Of a stretch of DNA of 64,000 bases, positions 23,225 to 35,408 are shown one piece after another. The notes under the pieces were generated by a model, which worked only from the letters and a program-made list of their open reading frames with translations, was not told the origin of the DNA and made no database searches. How positions within the stretch are numbered: position 1 is the stretch's first letter; each line of letters begins with the position of its first letter. A program made the position numbers and the translations under genes. The stretch is from Heliopora coerulea (Eukaryota; Cnidaria; Anthozoa; Scleralcyonacea; Helioporidae). The stretch lies in assembly GCA_030142905.1 (NCBI GenBank), contig JASJOG010000078.1:248001-312000 (forward strand), in the 5' to 3' direction.

Positions 23225-26200
23225 TGATTCGAGAAGTACTTGCGAAAATATGGCAATGTTTAAAAATTGGACAATTAAGCCTTATATACGCATAAAAGCC
23301 AGAATATGGTAAGATTTAGTTAAACACCAAATAGTTGTAGGAAACTTTCCAAATACTTCTAAATTGTTCTCCTCCACCCAAACATCATGAAACAAATCGA
23401 TTTTTGTCGATTTGACGATTTGCTGTAAAAATTTCTCCAACTCGTCAAAAACGCTTTATCTCGTCGGGATAAGACGATTACTAAAACGAACTGTGAAACA
23501 GTTGTGGCTTAAGTTTGTTGCATTGGTGGAATGTTTCCCAAAACTCGGCAATCGGTTTAAAATGATCTTTTCGGGACTGAGAAGAAAATAAAAGCATTAG
23601 TTGATTGATTCGAGAAGTACTTGCGAAAATATGGCAATGTTTAAAAATTGGACAATTAAGCCTTATATACGCATAAAAGCCAGAATATGGTAAGATTTAG
23701 TTAAACACCAAATAGTTGTAGGAAACTTTCCAAATACTTCTAAATTGTTCTCCTCCTCCCAAACATCATGAAACAAATCGATTTTCGTCGATTTGACGAT
23801 TTGCTGTTAAAATTTCTCAAACTCGTCAAAAACGCTTTATCTCGTCGGGATAAAACGATTACTAAAACGAACTGTGAAACAGTTGTGGCTTAAGTTTGTT
23901 GCATTTGTCGAATATTTGCAAAAACTCGTCAATCGGTTTAAAATGATCTTTTCGGGTCAGAGAAGAGAATAAAAGCATTAGTTGATTGATTCGAGAAGTA
24001 CTTGCGAAAATATGGCAATTTTAAAAATTGGACAATTAAGCTTTATATACGCATAAAAGCCAGAATATGGTAAGATTTAGTTAAACACCAAATAGTTGTA
24101 GGAAACTTTCCAAATACTTCTAAATTGTTCTCCTCCACCCAAACATCATGAAACAAATCGATTTTCGTCGATTTGACGATTTGCTGTAAAAATTTCTCCA
24201 ACTCGTCAAAAACGCTTTAGCTTGTCGGGATAAGACGATTACTAAAACGAACTGTGAAAAAGTTGTGGCTTAAGTTTGTTGCATTGGTCGAATGTTTCCC
24301 AAAACTCGTCAATCGGTTTAAAATGATCTTTTCGGGTCAGAGAAGAGAATAAAAGCATTAGTTGATTGATTCGAGAAGTACTTGCGAAAATATGGCAATG
24401 TTTAAAAATTGGACAATTAAGCTTTATATATGCATAAAAGCCAGAATATGGTAAGATTTAGTTAAACACCAAATAGTTGTAGGAAACTTTCCAAATACTT
24501 CTAAATTGTTCTCCTCCACCCAAACATCATGAAACAAATCGATTTTCGTCGATTTGACGATTTGCTGTAAAAATTTCTCCAACTCGTCAAAAACGCTTTA
24601 TCTCGTCGGGATAAGACGATTACTAAAACGAACTGTGAAAAAGTTGTGGCTTAAGTTTGTTGCATTGGTCGAATGTTTCCCAAAACTCGTCAATCGGTTT
24701 AAAATGATCTTTTCGGGTCAGAGAAGAGAATAAAAGCATTAGTTGATTGATTCGAGAAGTACTTGCGAAAATATGGCAATGTTTAAAAATTGGACAATTA
24801 AGCCTTATATATGATTAAATGCCAGAATATGGTAAGATTTAGTTAAACACCAAATATTGTAGGAAACTTTCCAAATACTTCTAAATTGTTCTCCTCCACC
24901 CAAACATCATGAAACAAATCGATTTTCGTCGATTTGACGATTTGCTGTAAAAATTTCTCCAACTCGTCAAAAACGCTTTATCTCGTCGGGATAAGACGAT
25001 TACTAAAACGAACTGTGAAACAGTTGTGGCTTAAGTTTGTTGCATTGGTCGAATGTTTCCCAAAACTCGTCAATCGGTTTAAAATGATCTTTTCGGGTCA
25101 GAGAAGAGAATAAAAGCATTAGTTGATTGATTCGAGAAGTACTTGCGAAAATATGGCAAAGTTTAAAAATTGGACAATTAAGCTTTATATACGCATAAAA
25201 GCCCGAATATGGTAAGATTTAGTTAAACACCAAATAGTTGTAGGAAACATTCCAAATATTCTAAATTGTTCTCCTCCACCCAAACATCATGAAACAAATC
25301 GATTTTCGTCGATTTGACGATTTGCTGTGAAAATTTCTTCAACTCGTCAAAAACGCTTTATCTCGTCGAAATAAGACGATTACTAAAACGAACTGTGAAA
25401 CAGTTGTGGCTTAAGTTTGTTGCATTTGTCGAATATTTGCAAAAACTCGTCAATCGGTTAAAAATGATCTTTTCGGGTCAGAGAAGAGAATAAAAGCATT
25501 AGTTGATTGATTCGAGAAGTACTTGCGAAAATATGGCAATGTTCAAAAATTGGACAAATAAGCCTTATATACGCATAAAAGCCAGAATATGGTAAGATTT
25601 AGTTAAACACCAAATAGTTGTAGGAAACTTTCCAAATACTTCTAAATTGTTCTCCTCCACCTAAACATCATGAAACAAATCGATTTTCTTCGATTTAACG
25701 ATTTGCTGTAAAAATTTCTCCAACTCGTCAAAAACGCTTTATCTCGTCGGGATAAGACGATTACTAAAACGAACTGTGAAACAGTTGTGGCTTAAGTTTG
25801 TTGCATTTGTCGAATATTTGCAAAAACTCGTCAATCGGTTTAAAATGATCTTTTCGGGTCCGAGAAGAGAATAAAAGCATTAGTTGATTGATTCCAGAAG
25901 TACTTGAGAAAATATGGCAATGTTTAAAAATTGGACAATTAAGCTTTATATACGCATAAAATCCCGAATATGGTAAGATTTAGTTAAACACCAAATAGTT
26001 GTAGGAAACTTTCCAAATACTTCTAAATTGTTCTCCTGCACCCAAACATCATGAAACAAATCGATTTTCGTCGATTTGACGATTTGCTGTAAAAATTTCT
26101 CCAACTCGTCAAAAACGCTTTATCTCGTCGAGATAAGACGATTACTGAAACGAACTGTGAAAAAGTTGTGGCTTAAGTTTGTTGCATTGGTCGAATGTTT

Positions 26201-27412
26201 CCCAAAACTCGTCAATCGGTTTAAAATGATCTTTTCGGGTCAGAGAAGAGAATAAAAGCATTAGTTGATTGATTCGAGAAGTACTTGCGAAAATATGGCA
26301 ATGTTTAAAAATTGGACAATTAAGCCTTATATACGCATAAAAGCCAGAATATGGTAAGATTAAGTGAAAAACCAAATAGTTGTAGGAAACTTTCCAAATA
26401 CTTCTAAATTGTTCTCCTCCACCCAAACATCATGAAACAAATCGATTTTCGTCGATTTGACGATTTGCTGTAAAAATTTCTCCAACTCGTCAAAAACGCT
26501 TTATCTCGTCGGGATAAAACGATTACTAAAACGAACTGTGAAACAGTTGTGGCTTAAGTTTGCTGCATTGGTCGAATGTTTCCCAAAACTCGTCAATCGG
26601 TTTAAAATGATCTTTTCGGGTAAGAGATGAGAATAAAAGCATTAGTTGATTGATTCGAGAAGTACTTGCTAAAATATGGCAATGTTTAAAAATTGGACAA
26701 TTAAGCCTTATATACGCATAAAAGCCAGAATATGGTAAGATTTAGTTAAACACCAAATAGTTGTAGGAAACTTTCCAAATACTTCTAAATTGTTCTCCTC
26801 TTCCCAAACATCATGAAACAAATCGATTTTCGTCGATTTGACGATTTGCTGTAAAAATTTCTCCAACTCGTCAAAAACGCTTTATCTCGTCGGGATAAAA
26901 CGATTACTAAAACGAACTGTGAAAAAGTTGTGGCTTAAGTTTGCTGCATTTGTCGAATGTTTCCCAAAACTCGTCAATCGGTTTAAAATGATGTTTTCGG
27001 GTCAGAGAAGAGAATAAAAGCATTAGTTGATTGATTCGAGAAGTACTTGCGAAAATATGGCAATGTTTAAAAATTGGACAATTAAGCTTTATATACGCAT
27101 AAAAGCCAGAATATGGTAAGATTTAGTTAAACACCAAATAGTTGTAGGAAACTTTCTAAATACTTCTAAATTGTTCTCCTCCACCTAAACATCATGAAAA
27201 GAATCGATTTTCGTCGATTTGACGATTTGCTGTAAAAATTTCTCCAACTCGTCAAAAACGCTTTATCTCGACGGGATAAAACGATTACTAAAACGAACTG
27301 TGAAAAAGTTGTGGCTTAAGTTTGCTGCATTGGTCGAATGTTTCCCAAAACTCGTCAATTGGTTTAAAATGATGTTTTCGGGTCAGAGAAGAGAATAAAA
27401 GCATTAGTTGAT
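23225..27412 (+). repeat. 11-monomer higher-order unit, copy 2 (4,188 bp)
   Basis: Monomer starts 23225 Q, 23606 R, 23987 S (TTTAGCTTGTCGGG), 24367 U, 24748 V (AAATATTGTAGG), 25128 W, 25508 X2, 25889 Y, 26270 Z, 26651 Pz, 27032 Pk. Differences from copy 1 are local: the Q unit has GCCTTAT and TTGGTGGAATG, the R unit contains TGTTAAAATTTCTCAAAC (G-type), the Y unit has ATTACTGAAACG, and the Pk unit has GAAAAGAAT, CAATTGG and ATGTTTTCGG. The patchy placing of the differences suggests later conversion on a recent duplication. Confidence 0.92.
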
Positions 27413-28174
27413 TGATTCGAGAAGTACTTGCGAAAATATGGCAATGTTTAAAAATTGGACAATTAAGCTTTATATACGCATAAAAGCCAGAATATGGTAA
27501 GATTTAGTTAAACACCAAATAGTTGTAGGAAACTTTCCAAATACTTCTAAATTGTTCTCCTCCACCCAAACATCATGAAACAAATCGATTTTTGTCGATT
27601 TGACGATTTGCTGTAAAAATTTCTCCAACTCGTCAAAAACGCTTTATCTCGTCGGGATAATACGATTACTAAAACGAACTGTGAAACAGTTGTGGCTTAA
27701 GTTTGTTGCATTGGTCGAATGTTTCCCAAAACTCGTCAATCGGTTTAAAATGATCTTTTCGGGACTGAGAAGAAAATAAAAGCATTAGTTGATTGATTCG
27801 AGAAGTACTTGCGAAAATATGGCAATGTTTAAAAATTGGACAATTAAGCCTTATATACGCATAAAAGCCAGAATATGGTAAGATTTAGTTAAACACCAAA
27901 TAGTTGTAGGAAACTTTCCAAATACTTCTAAATTGTTCTCCTCCTCCCAAACATCATGAAACAAATCGATTTTCGTCGATTTGACGATTTGCTGTAAAAA
28001 TTTCTCCAACTCGTCAAAAACGCTTTATCTCGTCGGGATAAAACGATTACTAAAACGAACTGTGAAACAGTTGTGGCTTAAGTTTGTTGCATTTGTCGAA
28101 TATTTGCAAAAACTCGTCAATCGGTTTAAAATGATCTTTTCGGGTCAGAGAAGAGAATAAAAGCATTAGTTGAT

Positions 28175-28554
28175 TGATTCGAGAAGTACTTGCGAAAATA
28201 TGGCAATTTTAAAAATTGGACAATTAAGCTTTATTTACGCATAAAAGCCAGAATATGGTAAGATTTAGTTAAACACCAAATAGTTGTAGGAAACTTTCCA
28301 AATACTTCTAAATTGTTCTCCTCCACCCAAACATCATGAAACAAATCGATTTTTGTCGATTTGACGATTTGCTGTAAAAATTTCTCCAACTCGTCAAAAA
28401 CGCTTTATCTCGTCGGGATAAAACGATTACTAAAACGAACTTTGATACAGTTGTGGCTTAAGTTTGCTGCATTGGTCGAATGTTTCCCAAAACTCGTCAA
28501 TCGGTTTAAAATGATCTTTTCGGGTCAGAGATGAGAATAAAAGCATTAGTTGAT
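28175..28554 (+). repeat. Chimeric monomer S/Q/K
   Basis: It has an S start (AATTTTAAA, with TTTATTTACGC), a Q-like TTTTTGTCG in the middle, then the K-type end GGGATAAAACG, CTTTGATACAG, TTTGCTGC and AGAGATGAG. Two switches are needed to explain it. Confidence 0.78.
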
Positions 28555-28935
28555 TGATTCGAGAAGTACTTGCGAAAATATGGCAATGTTTAAAAATTGG
28601 ACAATTAAGCCTTATATACGCATAAAAGCCAGAATATGGTAAGATTTAGTTAAACACCAAATAGTTGTAGGAAACTTTCCAAATACTTCTAAATTGTTCT
28701 CCTCTTCCCAAACATCATGAAACAAATCGATTTTCGTCGATTTGACGATTTGCTGTAAAAATTTCTCCAACTCGTCAAAAACGCTTTATCTCGTCGGGAT
28801 AAGACGATTACTAAAACGAACTGTGAAACAGTTGTGGCTTAAGTTTGTTGCATTGGTCGAATGTTTCCCAAAACTCGTCAATCGGTTTAAAATGATCTTT
28901 TCGGGTCAGATAAGAGAATAAAAGCATTAGTTGAT
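28555..28935 (+). repeat. Chimeric monomer P/Q-like
   Basis: It begins as P (GCCTTAT, CTCTTCCCA) and ends like the 15229 unit (GGGATAAGACG, GAAACAG, CATTGGTCGAATG). It carries a private GGTCAGATAAGAG. The U that follows the 15229 unit also follows here, so the switch falls in the middle of this monomer. Confidence 0.78.
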
Positions 28936-30458
28936 TGATTCGAGAAGTACTTGCGAAAATATGGCAATGTTTAAAAATTGGACAATTAAGCTTTATATAT
29001 GCATAAAAGCCAGAATATGGTAAGATTTAGTTAAACACCAAATAGTTGTAGGAAACTTTCCAAATACTTCTAAATTGTTCTCCTCCACCCAAACATCATG
29101 AAACAAATCGATTTCCGTCGATTTGACGATTTGCTGTAAAAATTTCTCCAACTCGTCAAAAACGCTTTATCTCGTCGGGATAAGACGATTACTAAAACGA
29201 ACTGTGAAAAAGTTGTGGCTTAAGTTTGTTGCATTGGTCGAATGTTTCCCAAAACTCGTCAATCGGTTTAAAATGATCTTTTCGGGTCAGAGAAGAGAAT
29301 AAAAGCATTAGTTGATTGATTCGAGAAGTACTTGCGAAAATATGGCAATGTTTAAAAATTGGACAATTAAGCCTTATATATGATTAAATGCCAGAATATG
29401 GTAAGATTTAGTTAAACACCAAATAGTTGTAGGAAACTTTCCAAATACTTCTAAATTGTTCTCCTCCACCCAAACATCATGAAACAAATCGATTTTCGTC
29501 GATTTGACGATTTGCTGTAAAAATTTCTCCAACTCGTCAAAAACGCTTTATCTCGTCGGGATAAGACGATTACTAAAACGAACTGTGAAACAGTTGTGGC
29601 TTAAGTTTGTTGCATTGGTCGAATATTTGTAAAAACTCGTCAATCGGTTTAAAATTATCTTTTCGGGTCAGAGAAGAGAATAAAAGCATTAGTTGATTGA
29701 TTCGAGAAGTACTTGCGAAAATATGGCAAAGTTTAAAAATTGGACAATTAAGCTTTATATACGCATAAAAGCCCGAATATGGTAAGATTTAGTTAAACAC
29801 CAAATAGTTGTAGGAAACATTCCAAATATTCTAAATTGTTCTCCTTCACCCAAACATCATGAAACAAATCGATTTTCGTCGATTTGACGATTTGCTGTGA
29901 AAATTTCTTCAACTCGTCAAAAACGCTTTATCTCGTCGAAATAAGACGATTACTAAAACGAACTGTGAAACAGTTGTGGCTTAAGTTTGTTGCATTTGTC
30001 GAATATTTGCAAAAACTCGTCAATCGGTTAAAAATGATCTTTTCGGGTCAGAGAAGAGAATAAAAGCATTAGTTGATTGATTCGAGAAGTACTTGCGAAA
30101 ATATGGCAATGTTCAAAAATTGGACAAATAAGCCTTATATACGCATAAAAGCCAGAATATGGTAAGATTTAGTTAAACACCAAATAGTTGTAGGAAACTT
30201 TCCAAATACTTCTAAATTGTTCTCCTCCACCCAAACATCATGAAACAAATCGATTTTTGTCGATTTGACGATTTGCATTAAAAATTTCTCCAACTCGTCA
30301 AAAACGCTTTATCTCGTCGGGATAAGACGATTACTAAAACGAACTGTGAAACAGTTGTGGCTTAAGTTTGTTGCATTGGTCGAATGTTTCCCAAAACTCG
30401 TCAATCGGTTTAAAATGATCTTTTCGGGACTGAGAAGAAAATAAAAGCATTAGTTGAT
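28936..30458 (+). repeat. U-V-W-X1 tetramer, copy 2 (1,523 bp)
   Basis: Monomer starts 28936 U (GATTTCCGTCG), 29317 V (AATATTTGTAAAAAC, AAAATTATC), 29698 W (with CCTTCACCCA), 30078 X1 (TTTGCATTAAAA, GGGACTGAG). It matches 15610-17132 in order, private marks and length, at a distance of 13,326 bp. Confidence 0.87.
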
Positions 30459-33400
30459 TGATTCGAGAAGTACTTGCGAAAATATGGCAATTTTAAAAAT
30501 TGGACAATTAAGCTTTATATACGCATAAAAGCCAGAATATGGTAAGATTTAGTTAAACACCAAATAGTTGTAGGAAACTTTCCAAATACTTCTAAATTGT
30601 TCTCCTCCATCCAAACATCATGAAACAAATCGATTTTCGTCGATTTGACGATTTGCTGTAAAAATTTCTCCAACTCGTCAAAAACGCTTTATCTCGTCGG
30701 GATAAAACGATTACTAAAACGAACTGTGAAAAAGTTGTGGCTTAAGTTTGTTGCATTGGTCGAATGTTTCCCAAAACTCGTCAATCGGTTTAAAATGATC
30801 TTTTATGGGTCAGAGAAGAGAATAAAAGCATTAGTTGATTGATTCGAGAAGTACTTGCGAAAATATGGCAATGTTTAAAAATTGGACAATTAAGCCTTAT
30901 ATACGCATAAAAGCCAGAATATGGTAAGATTTAGTTAAACACCAAATAGTTGTAGGAAACTTTCCTAATACTTTAAATTGTTCTCCTCCACCCAAACATC
31001 ATGAAACAAATCGATTTTCGTCGATTTGACGATATCCTGTAAAAATTTCTCCAACTCGTCAAAAACGCTTTATCTCGTCGGGATAAGACGATTACTAAAA
31101 CGAACTGTGAAACAGTTGTGGCTTAAGTTTGTTGCATTTGTCGAATATTTGCAAAAACTCGTCAATCGGTTTAAAATGATCTTTTCGGGTCAGAGAAGAG
31201 AATAAAAGCATTAGTTGATTGATTCGAGAAGTACTTGCGAAAATATGGCAATGTTTAAAAATTGGACAATTAAGCTTTATATATGCATAAAAGCCAGAAT
31301 ATGGTAAGATTTAGTTAAACACCAAATAGTTGTAGGAAACTTTCCAAATACTTCTAAATTGTTCTCCTTCACCCAAACATCATGAAACAAATCGATTTTC
31401 GTCGATTTGACGATTTGCTGTAAAAATTTCTCCAACTCGTCAAAAACGCTTTATCTCGTCGGGATAAGACGATTACTAAAACGAACTGTGAAAAAGTTGT
31501 GGCTTAAGTTTGTTGCATTGGTCGAATGTTTCCCAAAACTCGTCAATCGGTTTAAAATGATCTTTTCGGGTCAGAGAAGAGAATAAAAGCATTAGTTGAT
31601 TGATTCGAGAAGTACTTGCGAAAATATGGCAATGTTTAAAAATTGGACAATTAAGCCTTATATATGATTAAATGCCAGAATATGGTAAGATTTAGTTAAA
31701 CACCAAATAGTTGTAGGAAACTTTCCAAATACTTCTAAATTGTTCTCCTCCACCCAAACATCATGAAACAAATCGATTTTCGTCGATTTGACGATTTGCT
31801 GTGAAAATTTCTCCAACTCGTCAAAAACGCTTTATCTCGTCGGGATAAGACGATTACTAAAACGAACTGTGAAAAAGTTGTGGCTTAAGTTTGTTGCATT
31901 GGTCGAATGTTTCCCAAAACTCGTCAATCGGTTTAAAATGATCTTTTCGGGTCAGAGAAGAGAATAAAAGCATTAGTTGATTGATTCGAGAAGTACTTGC
32001 GAAAATATGGCAAGGTTTAAAAATTGGACAATTATGCCTTATATACGCATAAAAGCCAGAATATGGTAAGATTTAGTTAAACACCAAATAGTTGTAGGAA
32101 ACTTTCCAAATACTTCTAAATTGTTCTCCTCCACCCAAACATCATGAAACAAATCGATTTTCGTCGATTTGACGATTTGCTGTAAAAATTTCTCCAACTC
32201 GTCAAAAACGCTTTATCTCGTCGCGATAAGACGATTACTAAAACGAACTGTGAAAAAGTTGTGGCTTAAGTTTGTTGCATTGGTCGAATGTTTCCCAAAA
32301 CTCGTCAATCGGTTTAAAATGATCTTTTCGGGTCAGAGAAGAGAATAAAAGCATTAGTTGATTGATTCGAGAAGTACTTGCGAAAATATGGCAATGTTTA
32401 AAAATTGGACAATTAAGCTTTATATACGCATAAAAGCCAGAATATGGTAAGATTTAGTTAAACACCAAATAGTTGTAGGAAACTTTCCAAATACTTCTAA
32501 ATTGTTCTCCTCCACCCAAACATCATGAAAAAAATCGATTTTCGTCGATTTGACGATTTGCTGTAAAAATTTCTCCAACTCGTCAAAAACGCTTTATCTC
32601 GTCGGGATAAAACGATTACTAAAACGAACTTTGATACAGTTGTGGCTTAAGTTTGCTGCATTGGTCGAATGTTTCCCAAAACTCGTCAATCGGTTTAAAA
32701 TGATCTTTTCGGGTCAGAGATGAGAATAAAAGCATTAGTTGATTGATTCGAGAAGTACTTGCGAAAATATGGCAATGTTTAAAAATTGGACAATTAAGCC
32801 TTATATACGCATAAAAGCCAGAATATGGTAAGATTTAGTTAAACACCAAATAGTTCTAGGAAACTTTCCAAATACTTCTAAATTGTTCTCCTCTTCCCAA
32901 ACATCATGAAACAAATCGATTTTCGTCGATTTGACGATTTGCTGTAAAAATTTCTCCAACTCGTCAAAAACGCTTTATCTCGTCGGGATAAAACGATTAC
33001 TAAAACGAACTGTGAAAAAGTTGTGGCTTAAGTTTGCTGCATTGGTCGAATGTTTCCCAAAACTCGTCAATTGGTTTAAAATGATGTTTTCGGGTCAGAG
33101 AAGAGAATAAAAGCATTAGTTGATTGATTCGAGAAGTACTTGCGAAAATATGGCAATGTTTAAAAATTGGACAATTAAGCTTTATATAAGCATAAAAGCC
33201 AGAATATGGTAAGATTTAGTTAAACACCAAATAGTTGTAGGAAACTTTCCAAATACTTCTAAATTGTTCTCCTCCACCCAAACATCATGAAACAAATCGA
33301 TTTTTGTCGATTTGACGATTTGCTGTAAAAATTTCTCCAACTCGTCAAAAACGCTTTATCTCGTCGGGATAAGACGATTACTAAAACGAACTGTGAAACA

Positions 33401-34647
33401 GTTGTGGCTTAAGTTTGTTGCATTGGTCGAATGTTTCCCAAAACTCGTCAATCGGTTTAAAATGATCTTTTCGGGACTGAGAAGAAAATAAAAGCATTAG
33501 TTGATTGATTCGAGAAGTACTTGCGAAAATATGGCAATGTTTAAAAATTGGACAATTAAGCTTTATATATGCATAAAAGCCAGAATATGGTAAGATTTAG
33601 TTAAACACCAAATAGTTGTAGGAAACTTTCCAAATACTTCTAAATTGTTCTCCTCCACCCAAACATCATGAAACAAATCGATTTTCGTCGATTTGACGAT
33701 TTGCTGTAAAAATTTCTCCAACTCGTCAAAAACGCTTTATCTCGTCGGGATAAGACGATTACTAAAACGAACTGTGAAAAAGTTGTGGCTTAAGTTTGTT
33801 GCATTGGTCGAATGTTTCCCAAAACTCGTCAATCGGTTTAAAATGATCTTTTCGGGTCAGAGAAGAGAATAAAAGCATTAGTTGATTGATTCGAGAAGTA
33901 CTTGCGAAAATATGGCAATGTTTAAAAATTGGACAATTAAGCCTTATATATGATTAAATGCCAGAATATGGTAAGATTTAGTTAAAAACCAAATATTGTA
34001 GGAAACTTTCCAAATACTTCTAAATTGTTCTCCTCCACCCAAACATCATGAAACAAATCGATTTTCGTCGATTTGACGATTTGCTGTAAAAATTTCTCCA
34101 ACTCGTCAAAAACGCTTTATCTCGTCGGGATAAGACGATTACTAAAACGAACTGTGAAACAGTTGTGGCTTAAGTTTGTTGCATTGGTCGAATATTTGCA
34201 AAAACTCGTCAATCGGTTAAAAATGATCTTTTCGGGTCAGAGAAGAGAATAAAAGCATTAGTTGATTGATTCGAGAAGTACTTGCGAAAATATGGCAATG
34301 TTCAAAAATTGGACAAATAAGCCTTATATACGCATAAAAGCCAGAATATGGTAAGATTTAGTTAAACACCAAATAGTTGTAGGAAACTTTCCAAATACTT
34401 CTAAATTGTTCTCCTCCACCCAAACATCATGAAACAAATCGATTTTTGTCGATTTGACGATTTGCATTAAAAATTTCTCCAACTCGTCAAAAACGCTTTA
34501 TCTCGTCGGGATAAGACGATTACTAAAACGAACTGTGAAACAGTTGTGGCTTAAGTTTGTTGCATTGGTCGAATGTTTCCCAAAACTCGTCAATCGGTTT
34601 AAAATGATCTTTTCGGGACTGAGAAGAAAATAAAAGCATTAGTTGAT
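30459..34647 (+). repeat. S-T-U-V-G-K-P-Q-U-(V/W)-X1 unit
   Basis: Monomer starts 30459 S (CCATCCA, TTTTATGGG), 30840 T, 31220 U (CCTTCACCCA), 31601 V, 31982 G (ATTATGCC, TCGCGATAAG), 32363 K (CTTTGATACAG), 32744 P (GTTCTAGG), 33125 Q (TATAAGCAT), 33506 U, 33887 V/W chimera, 34267 X1. It is a second version of 12182-17132, shortened by one V and by the fusion of V with W. The S unit again carries the 1-bp insertion that creates a 65-codon TTG frame at 30645. Confidence 0.85.
33887..34266 (+). repeat. Chimeric monomer V/W
   Basis: V start (ATATGATTAAATG, AAATATTGTAGG) with W end (AATATTTGCAAAAAC, GGTTAAAAATG), followed by X1. One monomer's worth of sequence, the V right end and the W left end, is missing. 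Confidence 0.82.
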
Positions 34648-35028
34648 TGATTCGAGAAGTACTTGCGAAAATATGGCAATGTTTAAAAATTGGACAATTA
34701 AGCCTTATATACGCATAAAAGCCAGAATATGGTAAGATTTAGTTAAACACCAAATAGTTGTAGGAAACTTTCCAAATACTTCTAAATTGTTCTCCTCCTC
34801 CCAAACATCATGAAACAAATCGATTTTCGTCGATTTGACGATTTGCTGTAAAAATTTCTCCAACTCGTCAAAAACGCTTTATCTCGTCGGGATAAAACGA
34901 TTACTAAAACGAACTGTGAAACAGTTGTGGCTTAAGTTTGTTGCATTTGTCGAATATTTGCAAAAACTCGTCAATCGGTTTAAAATGATCTTTTCGGGTC
35001 AGAGAAGAGAATAAAAGCATTAGTTGAT

Positions 35029-35408
35029 TGATTCGAGAAGTACTTGCGAAAATATGGCAATTTTAAAAATTGGACAATTAAGCTTTATATACGCATAAAA
35101 GCCAGAATATGGTAAGATTTAGTTAAACACCAAATAGTTGTAGGAAACTTTCCAAATACTTCTAAATTGTTCTCCTCTTCCCAAACATCATGAAACAAAT
35201 CGATTTTCGTCGATTTGACGATTTGCTGTAAAAATTTCTCCAACTCGTCAAAAACGCTTTATCTCGTCGGGATAAAACGATTACTAAAACGAACTGTGAA
35301 AAAGTTGTGGCTTAAGTTTGCTGCATTGGTCGAATGTTTCCCAAAACTCGTCAATTGGTTTAAAATGATGTTTTCGGGTCAGAGAAGAGAATAAAAGCAT
35401 TAGTTGAT
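35029..35408 (+). repeat. Chimeric monomer S/P
   Basis: S start (AATTTTAAA, GCTTTAT) and P body (CTCTTCCCA, GGGATAAAACG, TTTGCTGC, CAATTGG, ATGTTTTCGG). The next unit is Q, the normal follower of P. The switch is between unit positions of about 55 and 150. Confidence 0.82.

Larger units (their letters stand above)
27413..28935 (+). repeat. Q-R-(S/Q/K)-(P/Q) block
   Basis: Monomer starts 27413 (Q with GGGATAATACG), 27794 (R), 28175 (chimera), 28555 (chimera). It connects the 11-monomer pair to a copy of the earlier U-V-W-X1 tetramer. Two successive mosaic monomers show that more than one exchange occurred here. Confidence 0.82.
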
